A stretch of DNA of 35,432 nt, taken from the IMG/VR virus record IMGVR_UViG_3300030333_007796, positions 1-35,432 of that record. One strand, given 5' to 3'. Below are positions 6,575 through 16,609 of this stretch, one piece after another; within the stretch, counting starts at the first letter, position 1, and each line of letters begins with the position of its first letter. The notes under the pieces were generated by a model. The model saw only the letters and a list, made by a program, of their open reading frames with translations. It had not been told where the DNA came from and did not search any database. Both the position numbers and the translations under genes were made by a program. This stretch comes from a virus.

Positions 6575-8419
6575 ATGCCAACGAATACAAACGATACCTC
6601 GAATAAATTTTTAGATTTTAATCTACCGCAAGACGCGTATGTAGCGTTTGATGCTGTGAGTTTGAAAGATTATATTATTGATCGCTTAAATGAGAATGAA
6701 AAATTTACCGATCAAAATTACGAGGGTAGTAACTTAGCTGCGGTGATTGATATCATTGCATATTCTTATCATGTTCTTTTATTCTATTTAAATAATACTG
6801 CTGCTGAAGTAAATTTTGATCAAGCTACTCTGTATGAGAACATGAACAAGATTGTAAAGTTGATAGGTTATAAACCTGCAGGTAAACAGACTTCTATTGT
6901 TCCTATAAACGCTGAAGCGTCAGCAGCTCTACCCACCGGTAATTATACTATACGTAAATATTCATACTTTATAGCTGATGGTATTCAGTATAATTTTAAC
7001 AAAGATTATTCATTCAATAAGACAACCCCCGGAAAGGAAACATTACAGACTATAAACGACGAGGTCATACTATATCAAGGAACAATTAAGGAATACCCTG
7101 ATTATACAGCGCAGGGTGAAGAGTTTGAGATTCTACCAGTTGTTGTTGATAATATTGTCGATAATAATGACGATAAGTTTATTGCTGATAATACGTTAAG
7201 CATATATGTAAAGGAGTCTACTAATGACACATACTATGAATATAAAATTGTAGAAAGTTTATACCTTACAAAATCTGTTGATCGAGTTTGCGAACTAAGA
7301 TTAAATGAATACGGTCACTATGAAGTAAAATTTGGTAACGGGGTATTTGGTAAAAAGCTCAATCAAGGCGATATCGTATCTATTGACTATATACTATCCG
7401 ACAACACAGCTGGCGTTATTAGCAAAAATGTCATTAATGGTAATAAACTGTTTGTGTATGACTCCACAAGACAGCGCGCCTTATTTAAGGACTTATATCC
7501 AAACAAAAACGAGACTACCTTTTTAAACATTAGTAATAGTCCAAAAATTACATTTAATAACCCTCTCAATTCTTCTGCTCTTTCAACAGAAGAAACGGTC
7601 GAACAAATTAGACAGAACGCGCCAAAATTGTTTTCTTCGCAGCTAAGACTTGTTACAGAAAAAGATTATCAGTCATTCTTAGAACGAAATTTAGCTAATG
7701 TTGTGACAAGTACACGTGTTGTAAGTAATGATAGTTATATTAATGAATATATACAATATTTTTATGACATATGTGTCGATCCAAATAAAGTAAACAGAGT
7801 AATAATTAACCAAGTGAATTTTGCTGATGCATGTGACTTTAATAATATCAATGTATTTGTAGCGCCTAAATTTACTATTACAGAGGATGAGTCATACCCT
7901 CCTTTCTTAAGTAATTCGTTTAAAAATTATATTGTGACGCAGACGCAGGAACGTAAAATGCTATCAAATACTGTTGTACCGAGAGATCCTATTTATATGG
8001 CATTTGGTTTAGGTATAGGAGACACATCTAACCTAACATTAGATATTTTAGATCAGACTAAATTATATGCAGTTCGCGAAACAAATAATAAGATTAACAA
8101 AACAACTTTAAAAACGCGCATAGCTAGTTTAATTAAAAAGTTTTTTGATCCAAATGATAACTCCCTTGGTCAAAATTTAAAATTAGTTGATCTTACTAAT
8201 AGGATCCTTTCGTTAGAAGGTATAAAGCGAATAGAGACGAGAAATGAGCAAACCGGTGAGATATTCACTAGTGGAATATCATTTTTATCATTTAATCCTC
8301 AATATCCTGAGAGTGACATAGAGCTAGTAAACCAAGACATAACTCTACCATTCTTTAAGTTTCCCTACCTATACTCCCCACTATCCGTAGCTAAGCGCAT
8401 TGTTATAACAGATGAGTGA
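6575..8419 (+). CDS. 6: Baseplate wedge subunit gp6-like (baseplate J family)
   Basis: This 614-residue protein matches the gp6/baseplate-J type (T4 gp6 has 660), which forms the continuous inner ring of the baseplate and triggers sheath contraction. The N-terminal 110 residues show the family pattern: a flexible start, YEGSNLAAVIDIIAYSYHV, a segment rich in Leu, Tyr and Asn, then a helix ending IVKLIGYKPAG. A beta-rich middle includes YEVKFGNGVFGKKLNQGD (about residues 249-266), the usual gp6/J-type 'F-G-(N/D)-G-x-x-G' loop. The region from about 340 contains ERNLANVVTSTRV, also typical. It overlaps the following gene by eight bases, implying translational coupling. Confidence 0.9.
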   Translation: MPTNTNDTSNKFLDFNLPQDAYVAFDAVSLKDYIIDRLNENEKFTDQNYEGSNLAAVIDIIAYSYHVLLFYLNNTAAEVNFDQATLYENMNKIVKLIGYKPAGKQTSIVPINAEASAALPTGNYTIRKYSYFIADGIQYNFNKDYSFNKTTPGKETLQTINDEVILYQGTIKEYPDYTAQGEEFEILPVVVDNIVDNNDDKFIADNTLSIYVKESTNDTYYEYKIVESLYLTKSVDRVCELRLNEYGHYEVKFGNGVFGKKLNQGDIVSIDYILSDNTAGVISKNVINGNKLFVYDSTRQRALFKDLYPNKNETTFLNISNSPKITFNNPLNSSALSTEETVEQIRQNAPKLFSSQLRLVTEKDYQSFLERNLANVVTSTRVVSNDSYINEYIQYFYDICVDPNKVNRVIINQVNFADACDFNNINVFVAPKFTITEDESYPPFLSNSFKNYIVTQTQERKMLSNTVVPRDPIYMAFGLGIGDTSNLTLDILDQTKLYAVRETNNKINKTTLKTRIASLIKKFFDPNDNSLGQNLKLVDLTNRILSLEGIKRIETRNEQTGEIFTSGISFLSFNPQYPESDIELVNQDITLPFFKFPYLYSPLSVAKRIVITDE

Positions 8420-10685
8420 TATAAAAGTAAACTATGCAACATTTGATGTAGAAGATTATAAGCGTGAAGCTAAATTATCTTCTTATAATCTACCCTTTAC
8501 TCCACTCACTTTTAAAGCCCGTATACCTAGCTCTCTTGGCGGTCAAGATGTAACAACACAATACAACACACTAAAAGCTACATTTGATTTTGGTGATGGT
8601 ACTTTTGGAAATTCGTTGACAAGTAAACATGTTTATGAATACCCCGGTGTATATAATGTAAGAATGGTGTTGCGTGATTGTAACAATAACTCTATACTCG
8701 CATCATACAGTACAGATGTAGAAATAATCGATTATATTACCAATACATTTACTGTTTCAAGCGGACCTGTATTAACAAATATACTAAGTTTATCTTCAGG
8801 AGAATTTTCAAATGCTATAACAATTAATTCACAATCGCCCTTCTACCAAGATTTTCAAGATATATTTTATTCTGTGTCAGGGTCTGATGTACCCAATTAC
8901 TACAATTTAAAATCTAATAAATTTAACAATCTTAAAAAGTTTAGTTCCTTTTATAAGAAAGAGTATATAGAATCACTATCTGGTTATGAGTATGTAGAGG
9001 TTAATAAAATTGCACTTTCTTCAGCTAGTATATATAAGCGTCTTAGCGGTAATAATCATGCTTCCGGAAAAGGTCCCAGTGCTTTTCAAATAGTTACCAC
9101 TACTCCTGAAGCCTTATCAAGCGTTAATGTTGGAAGCTCAGGTAAGCAGGTAATTTATTTTAAAACTGACGAGCAGGGCTTACACCGAAACGATATAATT
9201 AACATATCCTTCTTTAAAGATAGAAATAACATTTTTTCACCCAGTACCACAGGTTATAAAAATAATAACTATATAAACAACTTCACCGTAACTCTTTCTT
9301 CTCTTGTCGGAGCGGCTTCTGCACAACATCTCAGTAGTATAAAAATAACATCAAATGGTATACCAGGGGAAGGTGATAGTATACGTACATTCGATGTATC
9401 CCCTGTACAGTTTAAAGGGCTAGATATACCGTTTATTCTTTCACCAAAAAACAGCAACTACTATACAATGAAGTCGCTGTCAAGTCATAGATATCCAATA
9501 TTTGAACTTCTTTCTGGTAGATCTCCTGAAATTGTTCCTGGTGTCAGCGGTGTTCCTGTAAGTACCTCGCATTATACGATACAAACTTTAAGTGCCACAC
9601 TATCTACAATAAATACAAAATTTTGGTATAGGGGTATTTTAAATTTTAATGATATTACTTTACCTATATCAGGAGAACCTGCATTCTTAACTCTAAGTGC
9701 TAAGTGCCCATATGATAATACAGCTACAACAACAACAGCAACTAACACTGTAACTGGTTATACATCTTTTACATGTTACCCAAAAAATTATTATGAAGCA
9801 TATAAACAAAATGAAGATTTTGACTTTGAGCAGACGATAAAAGACTTAAGATTTCAAGAAGTACTATTAGATAAAAATATTTTATTTACTGACTTCTTAG
9901 GGACTATTTTTGGTAGCGTAAGTAGTAGTTATACAGTTCTTGGAAAAAAGCTTTGGGAAAAAATTCAAAATTTTACATCTAATAACAGCGACATCGATAC
10001 CTGTGATATCAATTCTCTTATTAATCTATCAAAACTGACAGACGATGATGGTTTAGTATTTGACCGATCTTTAGCTCAGCAACCAGAGTTAGTAGATAGA
10101 TTAATGAGTGTGCTTAGTGTAAATTATAATAAATTTAGAGGCACGCAAAATAAATTTGATGAAAATTATGATCCACAAGGTCATACTACAAAGACAACAT
10201 ATGGTAAAAACTTAAGCAGTCTATTAGACTCGCAGACCTATGAAGTGTCCGCTGGGACAGATATTGTAGCTTACGAAAAATTTAGTGAAACATATACTAG
10301 GTTAAATACCTATCAGCCACTATCTGCATTAAGTGGCTTTCGTGGGAAGTCTGGAAATTTCCAAACTTACATGCTTAGTGATTTTAACACTTCATCTACT
10401 AACCCCGGTGGATCGGAAAAAAATCCAACTAGTGGCGCGCCGTATTGGGGATGGCCTTTAGTACTACCAAAAACGTATGATAGTATTACTGATGTAAATA
10501 GGTTTTACGATTTCTATAGTATATTGCCTGGATATGATAACTCTATAGAAGGTGGCTTAATAGATTACGGCACCGGGTTAACAACATTAACTTACAGCAC
10601 GCCAATGAGTTCATTGATAGGTAATAATAATGTATTCGATGTAATGATTCGAAACTCCTTATTTAGTAGTCTATCTCTGTTCTAG
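8412..10685 (+). CDS. Large tail/baseplate protein with N-terminal PKD-like domain
   Basis: This 757-residue protein starts with a PKD-like beta-sandwich: ATFDFGDGT at residues 56-64 and HVYEYPGVYNVRMVL at 73-87 are the 'F-D-(F/W)-G-D-G-T' and 'H-x-Y-x-x-P-G-x-Y-x-V' signatures of that fold. PKD domains usually mediate protein or carbohydrate contacts. The middle is Ser/Thr/Asn-rich and beta-like. A more conserved-looking segment near residues 475-580 contains DLRFQEVLLDKNILFTDFLG and an NNSDIDTCDINSL stretch. It overlaps the end of gp6 by eight bases and belongs to the same operon, so a baseplate or tail-fibre attachment role is likely. No T4 counterpart is obvious to me. Confidence 0.75.
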   Translation: MSDIKVNYATFDVEDYKREAKLSSYNLPFTPLTFKARIPSSLGGQDVTTQYNTLKATFDFGDGTFGNSLTSKHVYEYPGVYNVRMVLRDCNNNSILASYSTDVEIIDYITNTFTVSSGPVLTNILSLSSGEFSNAITINSQSPFYQDFQDIFYSVSGSDVPNYYNLKSNKFNNLKKFSSFYKKEYIESLSGYEYVEVNKIALSSASIYKRLSGNNHASGKGPSAFQIVTTTPEALSSVNVGSSGKQVIYFKTDEQGLHRNDIINISFFKDRNNIFSPSTTGYKNNNYINNFTVTLSSLVGAASAQHLSSIKITSNGIPGEGDSIRTFDVSPVQFKGLDIPFILSPKNSNYYTMKSLSSHRYPIFELLSGRSPEIVPGVSGVPVSTSHYTIQTLSATLSTINTKFWYRGILNFNDITLPISGEPAFLTLSAKCPYDNTATTTTATNTVTGYTSFTCYPKNYYEAYKQNEDFDFEQTIKDLRFQEVLLDKNILFTDFLGTIFGSVSSSYTVLGKKLWEKIQNFTSNNSDIDTCDINSLINLSKLTDDDGLVFDRSLAQQPELVDRLMSVLSVNYNKFRGTQNKFDENYDPQGHTTKTTYGKNLSSLLDSQTYEVSAGTDIVAYEKFSETYTRLNTYQPLSALSGFRGKSGNFQTYMLSDFNTSSTNPGGSEKNPTSGAPYWGWPLVLPKTYDSITDVNRFYDFYSILPGYDNSIEGGLIDYGTGLTTLTYSTPMSSLIGNNNVFDVMIRNSLFSSLSLF

Positions 10686-10686
10686 A

Positions 10687-10694
10687 GATAAATA
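10687..10694 (+). promoter_or_regulatory. Late promoter box GATAAATA
   Basis: GATAAATA differs from the T4 late consensus only at position one. It lies one base after the TAG of the preceding gene and ends six bases before the next ATG at 10701. Confidence 0.75.
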
Positions 10695-10700
10695 TGTTTA

Positions 10701-13694
10701 ATGGACACAATTGTTACAGGTTACCCTGAAGTTGACTTATCAATAACTAATCCTAATGTAAGTCGCAGTGACGCATTAGATAAATTTACTCCGTATTCTT
10801 TTGTCCAGTTTATTGAAGTGGTAAGTGAATCTTATCAGCCAGAAACCTTAACAGAGTTTTACAACGTCTATATTAATAGGTGGAACATAAAAACTGAAAA
10901 TAAAGGCAAAGATAATAAGGACATTATCATTGAGAGATATCGAGACTTTTTAAGAGATATTACTCTAAATTTTTCTACTAATAGTGAAAGAACCTTTCTT
11001 ACGCAATTAGATTTTGCTGATCCTTATGATATGGAAATAGCAATGTCTTTCTATAGTAGAAAGATAAGAGATATTATTGAATATTATAAGAAAAAACGAC
11101 AGAAGCTTCACTACTCTACCACAAAAGCTAAGGTAAAGGGAAGTTCGTTAGGAGTAGAACAAGCCACGACAGAACTTGTTTTAGATTTTTTAGAAAATAG
11201 AAGCACAGCAGCAAGAGATTATAATATTCAAAAAATTAAAGGTAATCTATCTATTTCAATAACAGAATATTTTGATAACTTTTCACAATACTTTAATAGA
11301 CAACCGGATGCTGATGAATACGGTAAAAACTTTAAGAGTTACGATCCGCGTGGATTGCCTGCTGATAATATATTTTTGGCAGAAAATGAAACATTAATAC
11401 AACAAGTTTTTTCTAACGTAAGTGAAGATCTAATATCGCTTAAAGAAGCGCGACAAAGTTTAAATTACAATATTGAACAAGATTCACTGTTTAGTAATAA
11501 AAGAAAGCTGACAGAAAAATTCATGGGGGCTGATTTTTATTATTTAGAAACAGATGAAAACGGAAAGCCGGATTTAGAGGAAGATGGTAGCCTTCGCCTC
11601 TTATTTAAAGCTAAAAAACCTTACGCTAATTTTTTAAACCAAGACTTTCCATCTACAGCCTCTGTCTTTTCTAATGAAATAATAAGTGAAAGAGACTTAG
11701 GCTTCTTTAGACCACAAAATTCTGCAATTGTTACTATAGAAGGAAAAAGATTAAAGTTCTTTACAAAAAAAATATATAAACCAAATCAATTATATATTTT
11801 TCCGGATCCAAATTTATTTACTAATACACAGAATGTATTAACCTTTATTATTGATACTTCTCGATCAATTAATAACGCTAGTAAAGGGATTGCTGTAAAT
11901 CAACCTAACACAGATAGAGATAGCACTTCTTTTATTGGTTATAACTCTAAGTTGGGGTTAGATACAAATTTAAATACAGATCTATCGTATTTATTTGATG
12001 AAGGCTACATTGATGATAGTAAGAAAGATCTTTTTGGTAACATTTTTGGGCTAGTAAAAGATTATAATTATTACAGAAATAATGTAATTTTAGAGCCTTC
12101 AAAAAAGATAAAAAGCTTAATGATGAACGGTTATCAATTTTTTGATGATCTGTATGGTGAAGGTTATAAATTTTCTTATAAAACAACAGACTCATCAACA
12201 TTTTCTGAGACCGTAAGATCGGGACTATCTACATTTACTAATGGATTCACTGGAAGGGGACCTGCCGAGTTACTCCCAGATACCCCAAGCACCTGGACAA
12301 GCTTTCCAACTTCTGCTTATAATATTTTCTTTAGATATTTTGAACCATATCAGTCACTACTGGAACCTTCAAACTACCTACAGGTTGATTATGGGCGACC
12401 GGAAAGCTTGACAATTGATGCTGATGTAAAAGAAGGAGCATATTTTAAATTTTCTGATACGGAAGCCTTAGCTGATCCACTTAGATCTGGGTTAAGTGCC
12501 TACGCTGATAGTTCTGCGCAATTTTATTTTTCAGAATTAACTGAAGCTGGTATCGGTGAATTTAATACTAATCCTCCTTACCCGGTATCATTTCCAAATA
12601 GAACTATATTTAGAGCTCTATGCGATAACACAGATGCATGGACGCGTTCTCTGTCAGGAGACTTTTCTGCTAATGTCCGGTTATCTGGAGGTTCTGGAAA
12701 TACAGGAAATGATGTGAAAAGTTACGATGGTATGCGTTTTACGGATAATATCGTATTTAACTACGCTCCGAGCGAAGAAGATTTTGATTATAATTCAACT
12801 GTATATTCTAAAACTTCTATAGCATCAGTAACATCAGCAAAAGAAAGCTTTTTTAATAAACGTGACCATTTAGGAAAAATTTACGTAAAAAATATAAACA
12901 AGTCATGGGACACGCCAGCAGTAAGAGAATTAACCGAGCAGTTGCCATACATATCTACAAAGTATAATAATACGATTTGTAATGAACTCTCAACGGCTGT
13001 AACTAATTTTGATATCTTCTATAATACATTGTTTATAGAAACAAGTAGCTACTTCGTTGTTGAAAGAACCAATTATAAGGATAATAAATTTAAGAGTCCA
13101 AATACATTTACAAACTCTATTGCCATTAATACTAATTTCTTTGATAAAGTAAGTAATAGATTAAAGGTTGGTGATGATGTATTTTATTGTAGAATGGCAA
13201 GATCACAATTAGGCTATAAAGGAGATAGATTTTACCCAGAGGTTTATAGATATAATTATGTAGAGGATGAAACTACACAGCTATTTCCTACAGCTGGAAA
13301 CACTGTATTATCTTCTTCATACTACTTCAATTTAACCGGTGATAATTCAGTATACATTGAATGTAGCAAGCCTTTACTAACCTATAGCAGCGATAACCAG
13401 CAATTTAATTTAGGTGTAATTTTAAAAGATCAAAATAAAGGACCTGTGCTATTAAACTATCTTTTTGAATATACTAACGGCATTAAATTTTTAAATTCGG
13501 AAGCATATGTTTGTAATAATAGTAGGTTCACCTACACCTTTACACAAACAGGGAAAAATATACTTGATTTAGATAATATAATTTTTGCTCTATCATCTAC
13601 AGCTAGGGGCCCGGGCCGTGGCACCGGAGTACCAACACTTACAACAACTAATGTATCACCATCACCGCTTTCAGCAGCAGCTTTAATACTATGA
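10701..13694 (+). CDS. Very large baseplate/tail structural protein, unknown family
   Basis: This 997-residue protein has no family I can name. The first 230 residues look helical and charged, including IRDIIEYYKKKRQKLHY and a conserved-looking opening with YSFVQFIEVVSESYQPETL. Further on it is rich in Asn, Ser, Tyr and Phe and looks beta-structured, as is usual for phage tail proteins. There is no signal peptide and no membrane segment. Its size and position after gp6 recall T4 gp7 (1032 residues, the wedge initiator), but I see no specific sequence match and do not assign it. It has its own late promoter box six bases before the ATG, and its stop overlaps the next start as ATGA. Confidence 0.75.
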   Translation: MDTIVTGYPEVDLSITNPNVSRSDALDKFTPYSFVQFIEVVSESYQPETLTEFYNVYINRWNIKTENKGKDNKDIIIERYRDFLRDITLNFSTNSERTFLTQLDFADPYDMEIAMSFYSRKIRDIIEYYKKKRQKLHYSTTKAKVKGSSLGVEQATTELVLDFLENRSTAARDYNIQKIKGNLSISITEYFDNFSQYFNRQPDADEYGKNFKSYDPRGLPADNIFLAENETLIQQVFSNVSEDLISLKEARQSLNYNIEQDSLFSNKRKLTEKFMGADFYYLETDENGKPDLEEDGSLRLLFKAKKPYANFLNQDFPSTASVFSNEIISERDLGFFRPQNSAIVTIEGKRLKFFTKKIYKPNQLYIFPDPNLFTNTQNVLTFIIDTSRSINNASKGIAVNQPNTDRDSTSFIGYNSKLGLDTNLNTDLSYLFDEGYIDDSKKDLFGNIFGLVKDYNYYRNNVILEPSKKIKSLMMNGYQFFDDLYGEGYKFSYKTTDSSTFSETVRSGLSTFTNGFTGRGPAELLPDTPSTWTSFPTSAYNIFFRYFEPYQSLLEPSNYLQVDYGRPESLTIDADVKEGAYFKFSDTEALADPLRSGLSAYADSSAQFYFSELTEAGIGEFNTNPPYPVSFPNRTIFRALCDNTDAWTRSLSGDFSANVRLSGGSGNTGNDVKSYDGMRFTDNIVFNYAPSEEDFDYNSTVYSKTSIASVTSAKESFFNKRDHLGKIYVKNINKSWDTPAVRELTEQLPYISTKYNNTICNELSTAVTNFDIFYNTLFIETSSYFVVERTNYKDNKFKSPNTFTNSIAINTNFFDKVSNRLKVGDDVFYCRMARSQLGYKGDRFYPEVYRYNYVEDETTQLFPTAGNTVLSSSYYFNLTGDNSVYIECSKPLLTYSSDNQQFNLGVILKDQNKGPVLLNYLFEYTNGIKFLNSEAYVCNNSRFTYTFTQTGKNILDLDNIIFALSSTARGPGRGTGVPTLTTTNVSPSPLSAAALIL

Positions 13695-14227
13695 ACACTT
13701 ATACCTTTAACATATCTACTACTGGTCCAAGTACTGTAAAAGTATACCCAACAGTTGAACTCTTTGATGTGACGCGGGTTACCTTAAATTTAGTAGATAT
13801 ATATTCTGATACTTTTCCTAATTATTTAGCTATTGATTGGGGTGATAATACACCTGTTTTACGGCCTGATGTTTCGGTTTTTCGAGACTATAAGAAGGAT
13901 TCTATTTACCCAGAAATTAATAAGGGTGTTGCTCCTAAGTATATTACTGACATATATCAACATATATACGAGCCTTCATCTTATGCGTTAAAAAAATCTG
14001 TTGTTTTAAAAATAAATGTAGGCTATATTACAGGTCAAACAACTCAATTGAGCGCACCACTTAATATACGCACACAAGGATATTACGAGACTGTCGGGGA
14101 TATGGAGTTGATTGGAGTAGATTTGTTAAATAATAAATACAATAGTTCGAGATTTACTTTACTTACCAAAGAGAGTAACCACATTGTTCAGTTAGATAAC
14201 AAATCTTATAAAGAGGATACAGCATAA
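13691..14227 (+). CDS. Small tail protein with PKD-like features
   Basis: This 178-residue protein contains YLAIDWGDNTP at residues 45-55 and YQHIYEPSSYALKKSVVLKI at about 89-108. These are the paired 'D-W-G-D-x-(S/T)' and 'H-x-Y-x-x-P-x-x-Y' elements of PKD-like domains, here with a longer insertion between them than usual. The rest is beta-like with few charged clusters. Its start overlaps the preceding stop (ATGA at 13691-13694), so it is probably translated by coupling and made together with the 997-residue protein. Its TAA is embedded in the late promoter box of the next gene. It may decorate or join the baseplate periphery; the exact role is unknown. Confidence 0.75.
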   Translation: MNTYTFNISTTGPSTVKVYPTVELFDVTRVTLNLVDIYSDTFPNYLAIDWGDNTPVLRPDVSVFRDYKKDSIYPEINKGVAPKYITDIYQHIYEPSSYALKKSVVLKINVGYITGQTTQLSAPLNIRTQGYYETVGDMELIGVDLLNNKYNSSRFTLLTKESNHIVQLDNKSYKEDTA

Positions 14228-14230
14228 ATA
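14223..14230 (+). promoter_or_regulatory. Late promoter box CATAAATA overlapping a stop codon
   Basis: CATAAATA contains the TAA stop (14225-14227) of the PKD-like gene and ends six bases before ATG 14237. This spacing supports ATG 14237 over an in-frame TTG at 14231. Confidence 0.75.
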
Positions 14231-14236
14231 TTGTTA

Positions 14237-16609
14237 ATGGGATCTTTAGTAAAATCTAGTCTAAGCGCGCTTAGTTCAGCAGAGGCTAGCCTTTGTCCGA
14301 TGAATATTGAACTAGATCAATTTTCACGGACTTTTAATGGCGATTTTAAATTAAACTTTATACAAGCTCTATCTGGATCTCAGAGCTTTAAAAAATTAAA
14401 CTATACTAATTTTTACCTAACAGACAAATATTTACTAGATAACGTTACAACGTATACATCACCAAACGTGGAGCCAGGAAAATATAGTACCACATTAAAT
14501 TTCGGTGTAACGGGTAATGCATTTTGCGGTTTTCGAAATGCTTCAATAAGTTCTTTTAGATTAGAAAATGTAATTTATGAAGCGGAAAATTACGGGACTG
14601 CAGCAGTGTCGCAGTTAAGTGGGGATGTTTTTGAGATTGAACTAGTGGATAATTTTACATGTAGAGTTGGTATTCGTAAAAATAATATCCGCTACTTTCT
14701 TGTAGTAGAAGACGAGACCGAGCTTACAGATACCCGTGATGTTCTTTTTGTTGCAGAGAGTCAAATACCACTATCTAGCGCTAATTTGCAGTATAATTTA
14801 TCAAAATATCTTACCAATAGTTATATTAATTTATATTCTCCAAAAAAACAAGCTAGTACTATCGATAGATATGTTATTAATAGTAACGGTGGAAAGGTTG
14901 TCGCGACACGACTAGATCAATTCGGTTTATACAACGAATTTGTAGCTAATTCTTATCATATAAGATTAGATCAAGAATTAAATTTAACGACACCATCACC
15001 CTATAATGCTTCATACGTTACATATAATAATAGCGGTAAAATTGAAGATAATAGTAGTGATTTTAATCTCCCGTCTAATTATTTGTTATATAGTTCAAGT
15101 AATGAAAATGCCCTTACGTTTAATTTCTTAAATTTAAAAAATATAGTTAATACACAAGATTCATTTACATCTTCAAATAACTTATTATCCACATCGGAAA
15201 CATCTATATTTGCACAAGACTTACGAAGGTATACTAGTATATTTTCGGATATTGATAGTGAACAAAATGAAACATTAGCATTGAATTATGTTTATAATAA
15301 TTTTGATTTAATAATCACACCCGGAACTACGTTTTTTACAACGCCATCTTCCCTCCAACCGTTTGATAAGATAAACATTAATGACACTAAATTTACAGAC
15401 TGTGGGTCGTTTGCATTTTTATCTCCAAGCTTAGCTGATCGTGTGTATAATTTGGATGATAATGTTGATAAAAATGAAAATGTAACTTATCTTTGCACTT
15501 GGCTTTCAGGTGGAATTGGTAAGCGTGGTGTTTGGGTTGATAGATATTTTTACCCCGACTTAACTACAAAAGAAGCAGCACTTAACGGTATACCGTCGTT
15601 TAATATTACTTATGACACCGCTGTAGAGAACTTAATAATGAGCAACTCTACTCTAAAAACATCAGTAACTAAAAAATTATATTTCGATAAGAAAAGTGAT
15701 TTAGTTTTCGAGCCCTCAAAACGTTACAAGTACGTTAGAGTGACAAAAGACGATTTTGTAATGAAGTCGCCTACTAATTTTTGTGATGCAACAACGGTAG
15801 ATAGGCAGATCGCTAATTATTTTTCAACTATAAACAAGAATGGAGGATTTGGATTAGGATTTACAATACAAAACGATACAACTGATTTTTATATTGAATC
15901 AGAATATAATGCAATCGACGGTGGTATATGTTTTAAGAAGAATGGAAAGAAGTGTAAGTTTACATATAAGTTTTTTGATAATAGTACAGAGGGAATTAGC
16001 TTATCTGCGAGAATAGCTGAAACAACGTTTGAATATGACTTTGAAATAGACTTATTTGAGATGAATAACATATTTTTATCTTTCGATGCAATTCTCGGCG
16101 AAGGTAAGCTATTTCTTAATTCTGTTGAGCTGTTTAGTTTCGAAGTTAACGCGTTTCAAATGTTTACAAAAAGAGTACTCTTTGGCGACATATTTATATA
16201 TTATACGGATGAAGATAATACACAACAAAGTATAGAAATATTACGTAATGCTGCTTTAGATCAAGAAGATAGAGTCGCAATCGATAATTTATACTTATCC
16301 TTAGAACCATTAAATGAAAACGAACGATTGGCGTTTTTATTTAGTTCGAACTTAAACGATATTCAGGATATTACTATTTCGCTGCCATGTGGTATGAGAA
16401 ACTTAACTGATAATATTGATATTGTTAATTCTATTAATACAAATTTAAAACACAAGAGTAATACAGTTGATATAAATGTTAAAAATTTAAATATAACTAA
16501 TAAAGGTATTCAGGAGGAAGTAAAAAATATTATTTTATCAAATATTAATAAAGCAATACCCGAATCAACAAATATTAACGAAGTTAAGTTTATAAATTAC
16601 AAGAAATGA
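14237..16609 (+). CDS. Large tail protein with possible LamG-like region
   Basis: This 790-residue protein begins MGSLVKSSLSALSSAEASL. I do not recognise the family. Most of it is Asn/Ser/Thr/Phe-rich and beta-like. Around residues 535-660 the pattern GFGLGFTIQNDTTDFYIES, followed by alternating strands and a segment ending GKLFLNSVELFSFEV, resembles a concanavalin/LamG-type sandwich, which often binds glycans. That is only a visual impression. I chose ATG 14237, not TTG 14231, because the late promoter box CATAAATA would otherwise abut the start codon and ATG is the stronger initiator. The stop overlaps the next ATG as ATGA, so the following gene is coupled. Confidence 0.75.
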   Translation: MGSLVKSSLSALSSAEASLCPMNIELDQFSRTFNGDFKLNFIQALSGSQSFKKLNYTNFYLTDKYLLDNVTTYTSPNVEPGKYSTTLNFGVTGNAFCGFRNASISSFRLENVIYEAENYGTAAVSQLSGDVFEIELVDNFTCRVGIRKNNIRYFLVVEDETELTDTRDVLFVAESQIPLSSANLQYNLSKYLTNSYINLYSPKKQASTIDRYVINSNGGKVVATRLDQFGLYNEFVANSYHIRLDQELNLTTPSPYNASYVTYNNSGKIEDNSSDFNLPSNYLLYSSSNENALTFNFLNLKNIVNTQDSFTSSNNLLSTSETSIFAQDLRRYTSIFSDIDSEQNETLALNYVYNNFDLIITPGTTFFTTPSSLQPFDKININDTKFTDCGSFAFLSPSLADRVYNLDDNVDKNENVTYLCTWLSGGIGKRGVWVDRYFYPDLTTKEAALNGIPSFNITYDTAVENLIMSNSTLKTSVTKKLYFDKKSDLVFEPSKRYKYVRVTKDDFVMKSPTNFCDATTVDRQIANYFSTINKNGGFGLGFTIQNDTTDFYIESEYNAIDGGICFKKNGKKCKFTYKFFDNSTEGISLSARIAETTFEYDFEIDLFEMNNIFLSFDAILGEGKLFLNSVELFSFEVNAFQMFTKRVLFGDIFIYYTDEDNTQQSIEILRNAALDQEDRVAIDNLYLSLEPLNENERLAFLFSSNLNDIQDITISLPCGMRNLTDNIDIVNSINTNLKHKSNTVDINVKNLNITNKGIQEEVKNIILSNINKAIPESTNINEVKFINYKK

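Noticed and set aside
10701-13694. Assignment of the 997-residue protein as T4 gp7
   Set aside because: Size and position fit, but I could see no specific sequence similarity.
14231-14236. TTG start for the gene at 14237
   Set aside because: TTG is a weak start, and ATG lies two codons later at the usual distance from the late box.
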